Shown in pieces: positions 17,494-25,552 of a stretch of DNA of 64,000 nucleotides. The position numbers were made by a program, and so were the translations under genes. The notes beneath the pieces were generated by a model. The model was given only the letters and a program-made list of their open reading frames with translations. It did no database searches and was not told the DNA's origin. This stretch comes from VRUE01 sp036406595. Lineage in GTDB: Bacteria; Actinomycetota; Thermoleophilia; Solirubrobacterales; 70-9. The DNA lies in the NCBI GenBank assembly GCA_036406595.1, contig DASXAR010000039.1, positions 5,584 through 69,583 on the forward strand. Direction: 5' to 3'. Position 1 is the stretch's first letter. Each line of letters starts with the position of its first letter.

Positions 17494-18090
17494 TCAGCGG
17501 GTGCGGTCGAGCCCGAGCTCGATCACGCGGGCGGCGATCAGCCGAGGGCGGTCGCGGCCGGCGCCGCCGGCGACTTCGAGCTTGGCGGCGAGGGCATCGA
17601 GCCGCCGCTGCGCGGTGCGCTCGCTGACATGGAGCGCCTCGGCAATCTCGGCTCGGGTCGCCGGCCGCCCGGCGAAGGCACCCTCGCTGCGGTATGGCGC
17701 AACGAGCGCCGCGGCCGTCGCCCGCTCCTCTTCGCTCAGCTCGACGGCGGGCTGTGAGGCGGCGACGGTGGCGCCGCCCCGGCCGGGCTCCGGATCGGAG
17801 ACTTCGAGCCGGTGGCCGCCGACCGTCAGGGTGTCGCCGTCGCGCAGGCGCCGGGGCCTGTCGAGCGGCTCTCCGTTGAGGGCGGTCCCATTGCGGCTGT
17901 CTAGGTCGGTGGCCATCAGGATGCCGCCGCGGCACTCGATCTCGAGGTGGTTCCACGAGACCGCCTCGTCGTCGGGGAGGCTGATGTCGGCCTCCGGATC
18001 GCGGCCGATGGCGGTCCGCCCCGCCGAGATCGGGAACGAGCGGGGCTCGCCGCCCCTGACGGTTAGCCAGATCCGAGCGTCCATCGCCAC
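17494..18090 (-). CDS. FHA domain protein with C-terminal helix-turn-helix
   Basis: Residues 1-95 or so form an FHA domain: IGRDPEADISLP, then S-W-N-H in place of the usual S-R-x-H, and DLDSRNGTALNGEPL. FHA domains bind phosphothreonine. The C-terminal 90 residues read as a winged or plain helix-turn-helix (PATRAEIAEALHVSERTAQRRLDALAAKL). Such a 198-residue protein could link kinase phosphorylation to transcription. It is divergent from rpiA with a gap of only about 20 bases and lies upstream of the TolB-like and kinase genes. Start is GTG at 18090 or ATG two codons later. Confidence 0.85.
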   Translation of the reverse strand: MAMDARIWLTVRGGEPRSFPISAGRTAIGRDPEADISLPDDEAVSWNHLEIECRGGILMATDLDSRNGTALNGEPLDRPRRLRDGDTLTVGGHRLEVSDPEPGRGGATVAASQPAVELSEEERATAAALVAPYRSEGAFAGRPATRAEIAEALHVSERTAQRRLDALAAKLEVAGGAGRDRPRLIAARVIELGLDRTR

Positions 18091-18110
18091 GCGAGCATAG
18101 AGTCCGGGCC

Positions 18111-18767
18111 GTGAGCGCTGCGGAGGAGGAGAAGCGCCTTGCCGCAGAGGAGGCGGCGAAGCTGGTCAACGACGATATGGCGGTCGGCCTCGGCACCGGC
18201 TCGACCGTCGCCCACCTGCTGCCCGCGATCGCAGCCCGTGGCCTGAGCGGGATCCGCTGCGTCGCGACCTCGGTGGCCACCGAGGAGCAGGCGCGCTCGC
18301 TGGGGATTCCGGTCGAGGAGTTCGGCGAGATCGAGCGCCTCGACATCGCAATCGACGGCGCCGACCAGGTGACCCCCGAGGCATGGTTGAACAAGGGCGG
18401 CGGCGGCGCCCACCTGCGGGAGAAGATCGTCGCCGCGGCGGCCGAGCGGTTCGTCGTGATCGCCGACTCGAGCAAGCCGGTGGAGGCGCTGAGCGGGCCG
18501 GTGCCGCTGGAGCTCTTCGCCTTCGGGCTCGGCTCGACGCTGTCGAGGCTGGGGTCCGACGTGAGCGTGCGCGATGCGCCCCGAAGCCCCGACGGAGGTG
18601 TCATCGCGGACTACCGGGGCAACGTCGGCGACCCGGCGGAGCTGGCGGCGCGCCTCGAGGCCGATCCGGGAGTCGCCGCTCACGGGCTATTCCCGCCGGA
18701 GCTGGTCGGCGACGTGCTGATCGGCCGTGGCTCCACGGTCGAAAGGCGAAGCGTCGCAACCCGCTAG
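18111..18767 (+). CDS. rpiA: Ribose-5-phosphate isomerase A
   Basis: This 218-residue cytoplasmic enzyme interconverts ribose-5-phosphate and ribulose-5-phosphate. The RpiA motifs are in order: phosphate loop MAVGLGTGSTVAHL, IAIDGADQV with catalytic Asp, KGGGGAHLREKI with the conserved Lys, and IADSSK. Length is normal. It starts at GTG 18111, divergent from the FHA gene. With tkt, tal, pgi, pgl, gnd and zwf it makes this window a nearly complete pentose phosphate cluster. Confidence 0.95.
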   Translation: MSAAEEEKRLAAEEAAKLVNDDMAVGLGTGSTVAHLLPAIAARGLSGIRCVATSVATEEQARSLGIPVEEFGEIERLDIAIDGADQVTPEAWLNKGGGGAHLREKIVAAAAERFVVIADSSKPVEALSGPVPLELFAFGLGSTLSRLGSDVSVRDAPRSPDGGVIADYRGNVGDPAELAARLEADPGVAAHGLFPPELVGDVLIGRGSTVERRSVATR

Positions 18768-18828
18768 GCAATCTGACTCGATCGTCTAGGGTCGAGGCGG
18801 TCAATCGAGAGGGACAGAGGGGGAATGG

Positions 18829-20193
18829 ATGAGCGAGTTCAGTGAACTCAGCATCGAGGGCCGCGTCGCCACTCCGAGCGACTCCGACTGGGACGAGGCG
18901 CGCCTCGCCTGGAACCTGGTCGCCGACCAGCGGCCCAGTGCGGTCGCCTTCGTCGAGAGCGCCGACGACATAGCGGCGACGGTCCGCTTTGCAGCCGGCA
19001 ATGGCCTGCGGGTCGCCGGTCAGGGGACCGGCCACGGCGCCGTGCCACTGCAGCCGCTCGAGGACACGATCCTGATCAAGACGGAGCGGATGCGCGGGGT
19101 CGAGGTCGATCCCGAGGCGGGGACCGCCCGGGTCGACGCCGGCGTGATCTCGCTCGAGCTCGGGGAGGCGGCCAACGCGCATGGCCTCTGCTCGCTGCCG
19201 GGCTCATCTCCCGACGTCGGCGTGGTCGGCTACACCCTCGGCGGCGGCCTCAGCTGGCTCGGCCGCCGCCACGGCTTCGCCTGCAACCGGGTGAGGGCGA
19301 TCGACCTGGTCACGGCCGACGGGGAGCGCCGCACCGTCGACGCGGACAACGAGTCCGACCTCTTCTGGGCGATGCGCGGCGGAGGCGGCGGTTATGCGAT
19401 CGTCTGCGCCCTGGAGGTCGACCTGGTCGAGCTCCCCGAGGTCTACGCCGGCGCCCTCCTCTTCCCGGCCGAGGTCGGGGCCGACGCCGTCCGCGCCTAT
19501 CGCGACTGGACGAGGACGGCGCCCGACGAGGTGACGACGGTGGTCCGCTTCCTGACGCCGCCGCCGATCCCCGACGTTCCCGAGGAGCTGCGGGGACGGT
19601 TACTGCTGACGATCGACGGCGCCTTCATCGGCACCAAGGAGGAGGGGGAGGCGGCGATCGCGCCGCTGCGGGAGATCGGCGAGCCGATCATGGACACCTT
19701 CGCCTGGATGCCTGCCGCCGGCCTCAGCCACATCCACATGGACCCGGAGCAACCGGTGCCCGGGATCGGCGATGGCCACCTCGTCTCCGACCTCACCGAC
19801 GAGGCGATCGACGCCTACGTCGGCGTCGCCGGCCCCGGCTCGGGCTCACCGATGCTGCTGAGTGAGATCCGCCACCTGGGCGGCGCGCTGGGTCGCGCCT
19901 CGGAGAACGCGGGCGCGCTGGCGAAGCTCGACGCCGGCTACGCGATGTACAGCGTCGGAATGCCGATGAGCCCGGAGCTGGCCGAGGCGATCCCCGCCCA
20001 CCTGCGGAGGATCGAGGAGGAGATGGGCCCCTGGAGCGGCGACGGCCGCTACTTCAACTTCACCGAAAGCCCCACCGACCTGAACGCGATCCTCCCGGCG
20101 GAAACCTGCGAGAGGCTCGCCAAGGTGAAGCGGAGCTGGGACCCGGACGGGATGATCGTCGCCAACCACACCGTCTCGGTGGGCGCCGCCTAG
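18829..20193 (+). CDS. FAD-linked oxidoreductase, berberine-bridge/BBE type
   Basis: The 454-residue protein has an FAD_binding_4 (PCMH) domain in the N-terminal half and a BBE segment at the C-terminus (GRYFNFTES). The flavin-attaching His is present in GQGTGHGA. The Cys of bicovalent members is replaced by Ser in LPGSSPDVGVVGYTLGGG, so attachment is probably by His alone. These enzymes oxidise sugars, alcohols or secondary metabolites with O2. There is no signal peptide. It lies between rpiA and pgl, so a carbohydrate substrate is possible but not shown. ATG at 18829 follows GGGGGAATGG. Confidence 0.88.
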   Translation: MSEFSELSIEGRVATPSDSDWDEARLAWNLVADQRPSAVAFVESADDIAATVRFAAGNGLRVAGQGTGHGAVPLQPLEDTILIKTERMRGVEVDPEAGTARVDAGVISLELGEAANAHGLCSLPGSSPDVGVVGYTLGGGLSWLGRRHGFACNRVRAIDLVTADGERRTVDADNESDLFWAMRGGGGGYAIVCALEVDLVELPEVYAGALLFPAEVGADAVRAYRDWTRTAPDEVTTVVRFLTPPPIPDVPEELRGRLLLTIDGAFIGTKEEGEAAIAPLREIGEPIMDTFAWMPAAGLSHIHMDPEQPVPGIGDGHLVSDLTDEAIDAYVGVAGPGSGSPMLLSEIRHLGGALGRASENAGALAKLDAGYAMYSVGMPMSPELAEAIPAHLRRIEEEMGPWSGDGRYFNFTESPTDLNAILPAETCERLAKVKRSWDPDGMIVANHTVSVGAA

Positions 20194-20201
20194 AGGCGCA
20201 T

Positions 20202-20891
20202 CTACGCTGCGGCGCCGCGCGCCGCCTCGTCGGCGACGATGACCATGTCGTCGTTTCGCACCCGGCCAGCGGGGATCGAGGCATCGCCGTCGAGAAGCCT
20301 GGCGAGCGCTTCGCGCTTGTCCTCGCCGGTCACGAGCCAGACGATCCGCCGCGCCGCTTCGAGCGCGGGGTAGGTGAGGGTCATGCGGCGATGACCCTGG
20401 TAGGCGGTCTCGGTCAGGGCAACCCGGGTGTCCGTCACCTCGAGCACCGGGTCGTCGGGCACAAGCGATGCCGTGTGCCCGTCCGGGCCGAGGCCGAGGT
20501 GGACCATGTCGATTCGCTCGGGCAGGGAGCTTTCGTACTCCCGCGCCGCCGCCTCGAGGTCCCTCTGGGTAACGGGCATCGGGCGCAGCGCCGCCTGGTG
20601 CTCGAGCGAGAGCCCGAGGACCATGTGGGTGAGGTTGCGTTCCTCGCTGCCGGGCGCCGCGATCCGCTCGTCGACCTGGAACAGCTCGGTGTCGCGCCAG
20701 GGCATCGCCTCGAGCTCGCCGAGGATCGCCAGCATCGCCCAGGTCGACGGGGAGCTGCCGCCGCTCATCGCCAGCGAGTAGGGGTGCCGCTCGGCCGTGG
20801 CGCCGTCGCCCGCAGCGGCGATCAGCTCCGCCGCGCGCCGCCCCGCCGCCTGCTCGTCCGCGACGACCTCCAGCTCCATGTTCATGGACAT
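20202..20891 (-). CDS. pgl: 6-Phosphogluconolactonase
   Basis: This 229-residue member of the glucosamine-6-phosphate isomerase / 6-phosphogluconolactonase fold has SLAMSGGSSPSTWAML near residue 40, FQVDERIAAPGSEERNLTHM with the catalytic acid region, and HLGLGPDGHTASLVP. The last is typical of DevB-type lactonases rather than NagB. It hydrolyses 6-phosphogluconolactone made by Zwf. It lies downstream of gnd on the same strand, with a gap of about 60 bases. Three possible ATG starts occur within five codons (MSMNM). Confidence 0.93.
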   Translation of the reverse strand: MSMNMELEVVADEQAAGRRAAELIAAAGDGATAERHPYSLAMSGGSSPSTWAMLAILGELEAMPWRDTELFQVDERIAAPGSEERNLTHMVLGLSLEHQAALRPMPVTQRDLEAAAREYESSLPERIDMVHLGLGPDGHTASLVPDDPVLEVTDTRVALTETAYQGHRRMTLTYPALEAARRIVWLVTGEDKREALARLLDGDASIPAGRVRNDDMVIVADEAARGAAA

Positions 20892-20952
20892 CTATGTTCG
20901 CGCTTCGCTCGCGTCGCGAAGAACCACATATGCACGCTTGCTCGCTCCGCGC

Positions 20953-21966
20953 TCACGGCTTCTCTTCGTGTCCGCCGAACTGCTTGCGCATCGCGGAGAG
21001 CACCTTGTCGCCGAAATCGCCCAGACCGCGCGAGGAGAAGCGCTCATACAAGGCGGCGGTCAGGACGGGCGCCGGGACTCCCTCGTCGATCGCCGCGATC
21101 GAGGTCCACCTTCCCTCCCCCGAGTCGGAGACGCGGCCGGCGAAGTCGGAGAGGTCGGGGGATTCCTGCATCGCCGCGGCGGTCAGATCGAGAAGCCAGG
21201 AGCCCACCACGCTGCCGCGGCGCCAGACCTCGGCGACCTCGGGGATGTCGATCTCGTAGCGGTAGTACTCGGGCTGCTCCAGCGGCGCCGTCTCCGCGTC
21301 GGCCTCGCGCTCGACCATGCCGGCATCGGCATTGCGGAGGATGTTGAGCCCCTCGGCGTAGGCCGCCATCAGCCCGTACTCGATCCCGTTGTGGACCATC
21401 TTCACGAAGTGGCCGGCCCCATTGGGGCCGCAGTGCAGGTAGCCGTTCTCTGACGGCGATGGGTCCCCGGAGCGCCCCGGGGTGCGCTCCGCCGCGTCGA
21501 CCCCGGGCGCAAGCGAGGCGAAGATCGGATCGAGGCGGGCGACGGCCTCCTCCGGGCCGCCGATCATCAGGCAATAGCCGCGCTCGAGCCCGAAGACGCC
21601 GCCGCTGGTGCCGCAGTCGACGAAGTCGATTCCCCCCTCGCGAAGCTTCTCGGCGCGGCGGATGTCGTCACGGTAGTAGGAGTTGCCGCCGTCGACGATC
21701 GCGTCGCCCTGCTCGAGGACCGCTGCGACGGCGTCGACCGTCTTCTCGGTTATCTCACCCGAGGGGACCATCACCCAGACGGCCCGCGGCGGGGTCAGCT
21801 TGGCCGCCAGCTCCTCGAGCGACGAGGCGCCGTCGGCCCCCTCCGCGGCCAGCGCGGAGATCGCATCGGCGTTGACGTCGTAGACGGCGCAATCGTGGCC
21901 GTCGCGCATCAGCCGCCGCGCCATGTTGGCGCCCATGCGACCGAGTCCGACGATCCCGAGCTGCAT
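20953..21966 (-). CDS. gnd: 6-Phosphogluconate dehydrogenase, decarboxylating (short type)
   Basis: The 337-residue enzyme begins with the Rossmann motif GIVGLGRMGANMARRL, continues with VDGGNSYYRDDIRRA and DCGTSGGVFGLERGYCLM, and has the all-helical C-terminal domain with HFVKMVHNGIEYG, which carries the catalytic Lys and His-Asn. Its length matches the short bacterial class, often NAD-dependent, rather than the 470-residue type. It oxidises 6-phosphogluconate to ribulose-5-phosphate and CO2. It is divergent from zwf with a gap of about 60 bases and is followed by pgl. Confidence 0.95.
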   Translation of the reverse strand: MQLGIVGLGRMGANMARRLMRDGHDCAVYDVNADAISALAAEGADGASSLEELAAKLTPPRAVWVMVPSGEITEKTVDAVAAVLEQGDAIVDGGNSYYRDDIRRAEKLREGGIDFVDCGTSGGVFGLERGYCLMIGGPEEAVARLDPIFASLAPGVDAAERTPGRSGDPSPSENGYLHCGPNGAGHFVKMVHNGIEYGLMAAYAEGLNILRNADAGMVEREADAETAPLEQPEYYRYEIDIPEVAEVWRRGSVVGSWLLDLTAAAMQESPDLSDFAGRVSDSGEGRWTSIAAIDEGVPAPVLTAALYERFSSRGLGDFGDKVLSAMRKQFGGHEEKP

Positions 21967-22025
21967 CTCCTAAACCCTATGCGACCTCTTGGACCAGAGA
22001 CGACTCGGATAGCCTGGCTTCCCGG

Positions 22026-23438
22026 ATGGCCGAGGACGCGAAGCAGCGCAGCAGCAGGGCCGACGCGGACGTGCTGACGATCTTCGGGATCACCGGCGAC
22101 CTGGCGAAGAAAATGACCTTCCGGGCGCTCTACCGGCTCGAGAAGCGGGGCAAGCTCGACTGCCCGATCCTCGGCGTCGCAATCGACGATTGGACCGTGG
22201 AGCAGCTTCGCGAACACGCCCGCGATGCGATCGCCGCGACGATCGAGGACCCCGACGAGGACGTCTTCTCCCGACTCGCGGGCCGCATCTCCTACATGCA
22301 GGGCGACTACGCGGACCCCAAGACCTTCGACCGCGTCGTGGAGGCGATCGGCGACGCGAAGCAGCCTGTCTTCTACCTCGAGGTCCCCCCTTCGCTCTTC
22401 TCCACGGTGGTCGCCGGTCTGGGCAGGGCGGGCCTCACGGACAGGGCGCGGGTGGTGATCGAGAAGCCCTTCGGGCACGACCTCGCCTCGGCGCGGGCCC
22501 TGAACGCCGAACTGCACGAGTTCCTCGAGGAGGACCAGATCCTGCGCATCGACCACTTCCTCGGCAAGGAGCCGGTGATGGACATCACCTACCTGCGCTT
22601 CGCGAACTCGCTGCTGGAGCCCGTCTGGGACCGCGACAAGGTCGCCTACGTCCAGGTGACGATGGCCGAGGACTTCGGCGTCGACGATCGCGGCCGCTTC
22701 TACGACCCGGTCGGGGCGCTGCGGGACGTGGTGCAGAACCACATCCTCCAGGTGCTCGCCCTGGTCGCGATGGAGCCGCCGGCCGGCAACAACCGCGACT
22801 CGGTCCGGGACAAGAAGCTGGATCTCTTCAAGGCGGTCCGCAGCGGCAACCCGCAGAAGTACGTCCGCGGCCAGTACGACGGGTACCGCAAGGTCGCCGG
22901 GATAGCCGCCGACTCGGAGACCGAGACCTACGTCGCGCTCGAGCTGGCGATCGACAGCTGGCGCTGGAGCGGCGTCCCCTTCTTCATCCGCGCCGGCAAG
23001 CAGATGCCGGTCAGGGCGACCGAGGTCACCGTCGTCTTCAAGCGGCCGCCGCCGCTGGGGGTCGGCTCGGGCAAGCGCCCCGGCCAGAACCAGCTGACGA
23101 TCCGGATCGACCCCGAACCGGGCGCGCTCCTGCGCTTCCTCGCCAAGAAGGCCGGAGAGGAGGCCTTCGAGCCGGCCGACCTCGAGGTGCTGTTCGAAAG
23201 AGCGCCCGGGGAAGAGCCCGAGCCCTACGAGCGCCTGCTCGACGACGCGCTGCACGGCCGCACCGAACTCTTCACCCGGGAGGAGTCGATCGAGCAGACC
23301 TGGCGGATCGTGCAGCCGCTGCTCGACGATCCGGGACCGGTCCACCCCTACGAGACCGGAACCTGGGGACCGAAGGAGGCGGAGAAACTTACGCGCGGGA
23401 TCTGCCAGTGGCACGACCCGTGGCTGCCGGCCTCATGA
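22026..23438 (+). CDS. zwf: Glucose-6-phosphate 1-dehydrogenase
   Basis: This 470-residue oxidoreductase starts the oxidative pentose phosphate pathway and supplies NADPH. The coenzyme motif IFGITGDLAKKMTFRALYRL, EKPFGHDLASA, and the active-site signature RIDHFLGKE are all present. It is divergent from gnd-pgl, so the three oxidative steps share one promoter region. Codon use strongly favours GAG over GAA (about 30 to 6 by hand count), a useful reference for the host. No opcA-like gene lies nearby. Confidence 0.97.
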   Translation: MAEDAKQRSSRADADVLTIFGITGDLAKKMTFRALYRLEKRGKLDCPILGVAIDDWTVEQLREHARDAIAATIEDPDEDVFSRLAGRISYMQGDYADPKTFDRVVEAIGDAKQPVFYLEVPPSLFSTVVAGLGRAGLTDRARVVIEKPFGHDLASARALNAELHEFLEEDQILRIDHFLGKEPVMDITYLRFANSLLEPVWDRDKVAYVQVTMAEDFGVDDRGRFYDPVGALRDVVQNHILQVLALVAMEPPAGNNRDSVRDKKLDLFKAVRSGNPQKYVRGQYDGYRKVAGIAADSETETYVALELAIDSWRWSGVPFFIRAGKQMPVRATEVTVVFKRPPPLGVGSGKRPGQNQLTIRIDPEPGALLRFLAKKAGEEAFEPADLEVLFERAPGEEPEPYERLLDDALHGRTELFTREESIEQTWRIVQPLLDDPGPVHPYETGTWGPKEAEKLTRGICQWHDPWLPAS

Positions 23439-23464
23439 CGTAATACCGAGCCGGCTGCTAGGTT

Positions 23465-23492
23465 TTAGGCATCCCTAATTAGGGGCGCCTAA
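23465..23492 (+). promoter_or_regulatory. Two abutting TTAGG-N4-CCTAA palindromes, probable iron-regulator operator
   Basis: TTAGGCATCCCTAA is directly followed by TTAGGGGCGCCTAA. The half-sites match the outer halves of the DtxR/IdeR iron box (TTAGG...CCTAA), but with a 4-base instead of 9-base spacer. The block ends 36 bases before the FTR1 start codon. A single copy lies at the same distance before the next iron gene. Confidence 0.65.
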
Positions 23493-23528
23493 AGCGTTTT
23501 CCACGGCAACGAAAGGCAGCTCGACGGA

Positions 23529-24389
23529 ATGATCCCGACCCTGGTAATCGCCCTTCGCGAGGGGGTCGAGGCGTCGCTGATCGTCGGCATCATCGCCGCC
23601 TTCCTGGCGAGCGAGGGGCGTCGGGACGCGATGCGTCAGGTCTGGGGCGGGGTGGCGGTCGCGGTCGCGCTCTGCGTCGGCATCGCGGTCATCCTCCGGG
23701 TGGTCGGCGAACAGCTGCCCCAGCGGGAGCAGGAGGGCCTCGAGACGGTGATCGGATTGATCGCAGTCTCCGCCGTCACCTACATGATCGTATGGATGCG
23801 CCGCCACGCCAGGGGGATCAAGGCTCAGCTCCAGGGCGATACCGCCCATGCGCTGGCGGCCGGCTCGGCGATGGCGCTGGTCGGCATGGCCTTCCTCGCG
23901 GTCCTTCGCGAGGGCTTCGAGACCTCGGTCTTCCTGCTGGCGGCCTTCCAGGACGCGAGCGATCCCGCCGCCGCCGGCGCCGGTGCGGTCATCGGCCTCG
24001 TGATCGCGATCGGGATCGGCCTCGGCATCTACCGCGGCGGCGTCCGCATCAACCTCAACCGCTTCTTCCGCTTCACCGGGCTGATCCTCGTCTTCGTCGC
24101 CGCCGGCCTCCTCGCAACGTCTCTCCACACGGCCCACGAGGCCGGCTGGTTCAACAGCTTCCAGGGCCAGGCGCTCGACCTCTCCTGGCTGGTCCAGCCG
24201 GGCACGATCTCCGGCTCTCTGCTGACCGGGATGCTCGGCCTGCAGCCGAAGCCGACCGTGGGCGAGTCGGCGATCTACCTTCTCTACGCGGTCCCGATGG
24301 CAGCCTACGTGCTGTGGCCGGACCGCCTCCGGCTGCGCCGCGCGCCGAGCCGGATCCGCCGCACGGCGCCCGCCGAGAGCCCCGCCTAG
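23529..24389 (+). CDS. efeU: FTR1-family iron permease (EfeU-like)
   Basis: The 286-residue protein has about seven membrane helices and the two FTR1 iron-binding R-E-G-x-E motifs: ALREGVEASLIV at the N-terminus and AVLREGFETSVFLL in the fourth helix. In the EfeUOB system the permease takes up iron after oxidation or extraction by EfeO/EfeB. Here only a cupredoxin-type EfeO gene follows, and no EfeB-type peroxidase is visible. Translation probably starts at ATG 23529 after GAAAGG. The double TTAGG palindrome upstream suggests repression by iron. Confidence 0.92.
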   Translation: MIPTLVIALREGVEASLIVGIIAAFLASEGRRDAMRQVWGGVAVAVALCVGIAVILRVVGEQLPQREQEGLETVIGLIAVSAVTYMIVWMRRHARGIKAQLQGDTAHALAAGSAMALVGMAFLAVLREGFETSVFLLAAFQDASDPAAAGAGAVIGLVIAIGIGLGIYRGGVRINLNRFFRFTGLILVFVAAGLLATSLHTAHEAGWFNSFQGQALDLSWLVQPGTISGSLLTGMLGLQPKPTVGESAIYLLYAVPMAAYVLWPDRLRLRRAPSRIRRTAPAESPA

Positions 24390-24419
24390 CCGATATCCAA
24401 CTAGTTGTGTCGGATTTTG

Positions 24420-24433
24420 TTAGGGTGCCCTAA
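24420..24433 (+). promoter_or_regulatory. TTAGG-N4-CCTAA palindrome, probable iron-regulator operator
   Basis: TTAGGGTGCCCTAA has the same form as the two boxes before the permease gene and also ends 36 bases before the start codon of the gene it precedes. A separate palindrome, CAACTAGTTG, lies at 24398-24407. Confidence 0.65.
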
Positions 24434-24469
24434 TTCCGATCACCTGCAGTCCAAAGGAGACGCCTGAAG

Positions 24470-24847
24470 ATGACCCGACCTCTCGTCCGACCCTCGCTGC
24501 TTCTGTGCGGCATCGGCGCCCTAACCGTGCTGGGCATCGGTTGCGGCTCGAGCAGCGCCGCGCCCAAGGGCGCGAAGATCATGTCCTTCACCCTCACGGA
24601 CGCGGGCTGCGTGCCGAACCAGGCCAAGGCACCCGCCGGCCCGATCGAATTCGAAGTCGAAAACGCGGGCACCTCCGCCGTCACGGAGTTCGAGGTCCTC
24701 GACGGCGAGGAGATCGTCGGCGAGGTGGAGAACCTCTCCGACGGCCTCTCCGGCGAGTTCTCGGCGACGCTGGAGTCGGGCCGCTACACGCTCTACTGCC
24801 CGGGCGGCTCGGACGAGCGCGGCGCTCTCACCGTGACAGCCGGATAG
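24470..24847 (+). CDS. EfeO-type cupredoxin lipoprotein
   Basis: The 125-residue product has a lipoprotein signal peptide ending near GIGC and one cupredoxin domain. DAGCVPNQAKAPAGPIEFEV, VTEFEVLDGEEIVGEVENL and SGRYTLYCPGG match the N-terminal domain of EfeO/EfeM, which binds iron or copper outside the membrane. The peptidase-M75-like second domain of full EfeO is absent. A clear AAAGGAG lies before ATG 24470. It follows the FTR1 permease and carries its own operator, so it probably delivers iron to that permease. Confidence 0.85.
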   Translation: MTRPLVRPSLLLCGIGALTVLGIGCGSSSAAPKGAKIMSFTLTDAGCVPNQAKAPAGPIEFEVENAGTSAVTEFEVLDGEEIVGEVENLSDGLSGEFSATLESGRYTLYCPGGSDERGALTVTAG

Positions 24848-24855
24848 GAGCGCCG

Positions 24856-25191
24856 TCAGGCGCGCGAGCGCCTCGCGGTCAGGCCCTCGAGGACGACCTC
24901 GATCGGGGAGCGGTGCGTCTCGCCGTTGGAACCCTCGCGGGCCTGCTGGAGCTCGGAGGCGAGTCGCCCCATCTGGGCTCCGAAGCTGCCCACCTCACGC
25001 AGCGCCCTGCGGCCCTGGTGTCGGCGGGCCTGCCTGGTCCCTACCAACAACCCACCGGCGGCACCGGCGAGCGCGGCGCCGCCGGCGATCAGTGGGATCT
25101 TCGCCTTGCTCGCCGCGCTGCCGACCGCCGAAAGGCCGGTCTTGCGGGCAGCGCGGGACCCGCCCTTTTTCGATGCCTTGGTGGCAGCCAC
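24856..25191 (-). CDS. Small basic membrane-anchored protein, 111 aa
   Basis: The N-terminus is Lys/Arg/Ser-rich (ATKASKKGGSRAARKTG), followed by one glycine- and alanine-rich hydrophobic stretch (IPLIAGGAALAGAAGGLLVG) and a basic helical tail. It follows the 89-residue gene by 14 bases on the same strand, so the two are probably co-transcribed. No family was recognised; the composition suggests a membrane protein that could bind nucleic acid or anionic lipid, but this is only inference. Confidence 0.6.
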   Translation of the reverse strand: MAATKASKKGGSRAARKTGLSAVGSAASKAKIPLIAGGAALAGAAGGLLVGTRQARRHQGRRALREVGSFGAQMGRLASELQQAREGSNGETHRSPIEVVLEGLTARRSRA

Positions 25192-25205
25192 CGGGTCTCC
25201 CGCAG

Positions 25206-25475
25206 CTACCGGCCGAGCTCGTGCTCGCGCCTGCTGGCCCGCTCCTCGTCGAGCTCGGCCTCGAGCTTCGCCTTCTCTGCCCTCTCCTGCGCAATCGCCG
25301 CCTCTGTCCGGCTCTGCTCGGCGCGCTCGCGGTGATGGCGGACGTCGTCGCGCTGGGCCTCTGTCTGGGTCTGGCCGAACTGGCGCCGGCTGCGCCCGCG
25401 CGAAACCATGCCGAAGAGAATCGCGAGGACGATCAATGCGCCAATGACGATCAGGACAATCGCTAGGGTCGACAC
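25206..25475 (-). CDS. Small single-pass membrane protein with a charged helical tail, 89 aa
   Basis: Residues 3-24 form one membrane helix (LAIVLIVIGALIVLAILFGM). The remaining 65 residues are rich in Arg, Glu, Gln and Ala with a heptad-like pattern (AEQSRTEAAIAQERAEKAKL), suggesting a cytoplasmic coiled coil. GTG at 25475 is preceded by AAAGGAGGAAC, a near-perfect ribosome binding site. It heads a two-gene unit. Similar short proteins are common in actinobacteria, with unknown role. Confidence 0.7.
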   Translation of the reverse strand: MSTLAIVLIVIGALIVLAILFGMVSRGRSRRQFGQTQTEAQRDDVRHHRERAEQSRTEAAIAQERAEKAKLEAELDEERASRREHELGR

Positions 25476-25552
25476 CGTTCCTCCTTTGGATGGGTTCTCT
25501 TATCTGCCCGTTGCGACGGCGTCGAAACTCAGGGGCGCGCGACGGCGAGTGA

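Noticed and set aside
20892..20952. Possible small gene or sRNA between gnd and pgl
   Set aside because: Only a weak TTCGCG/CGCGAA pairing was seen, with no start plus ribosome site; the interval looks like an ordinary operon spacer.
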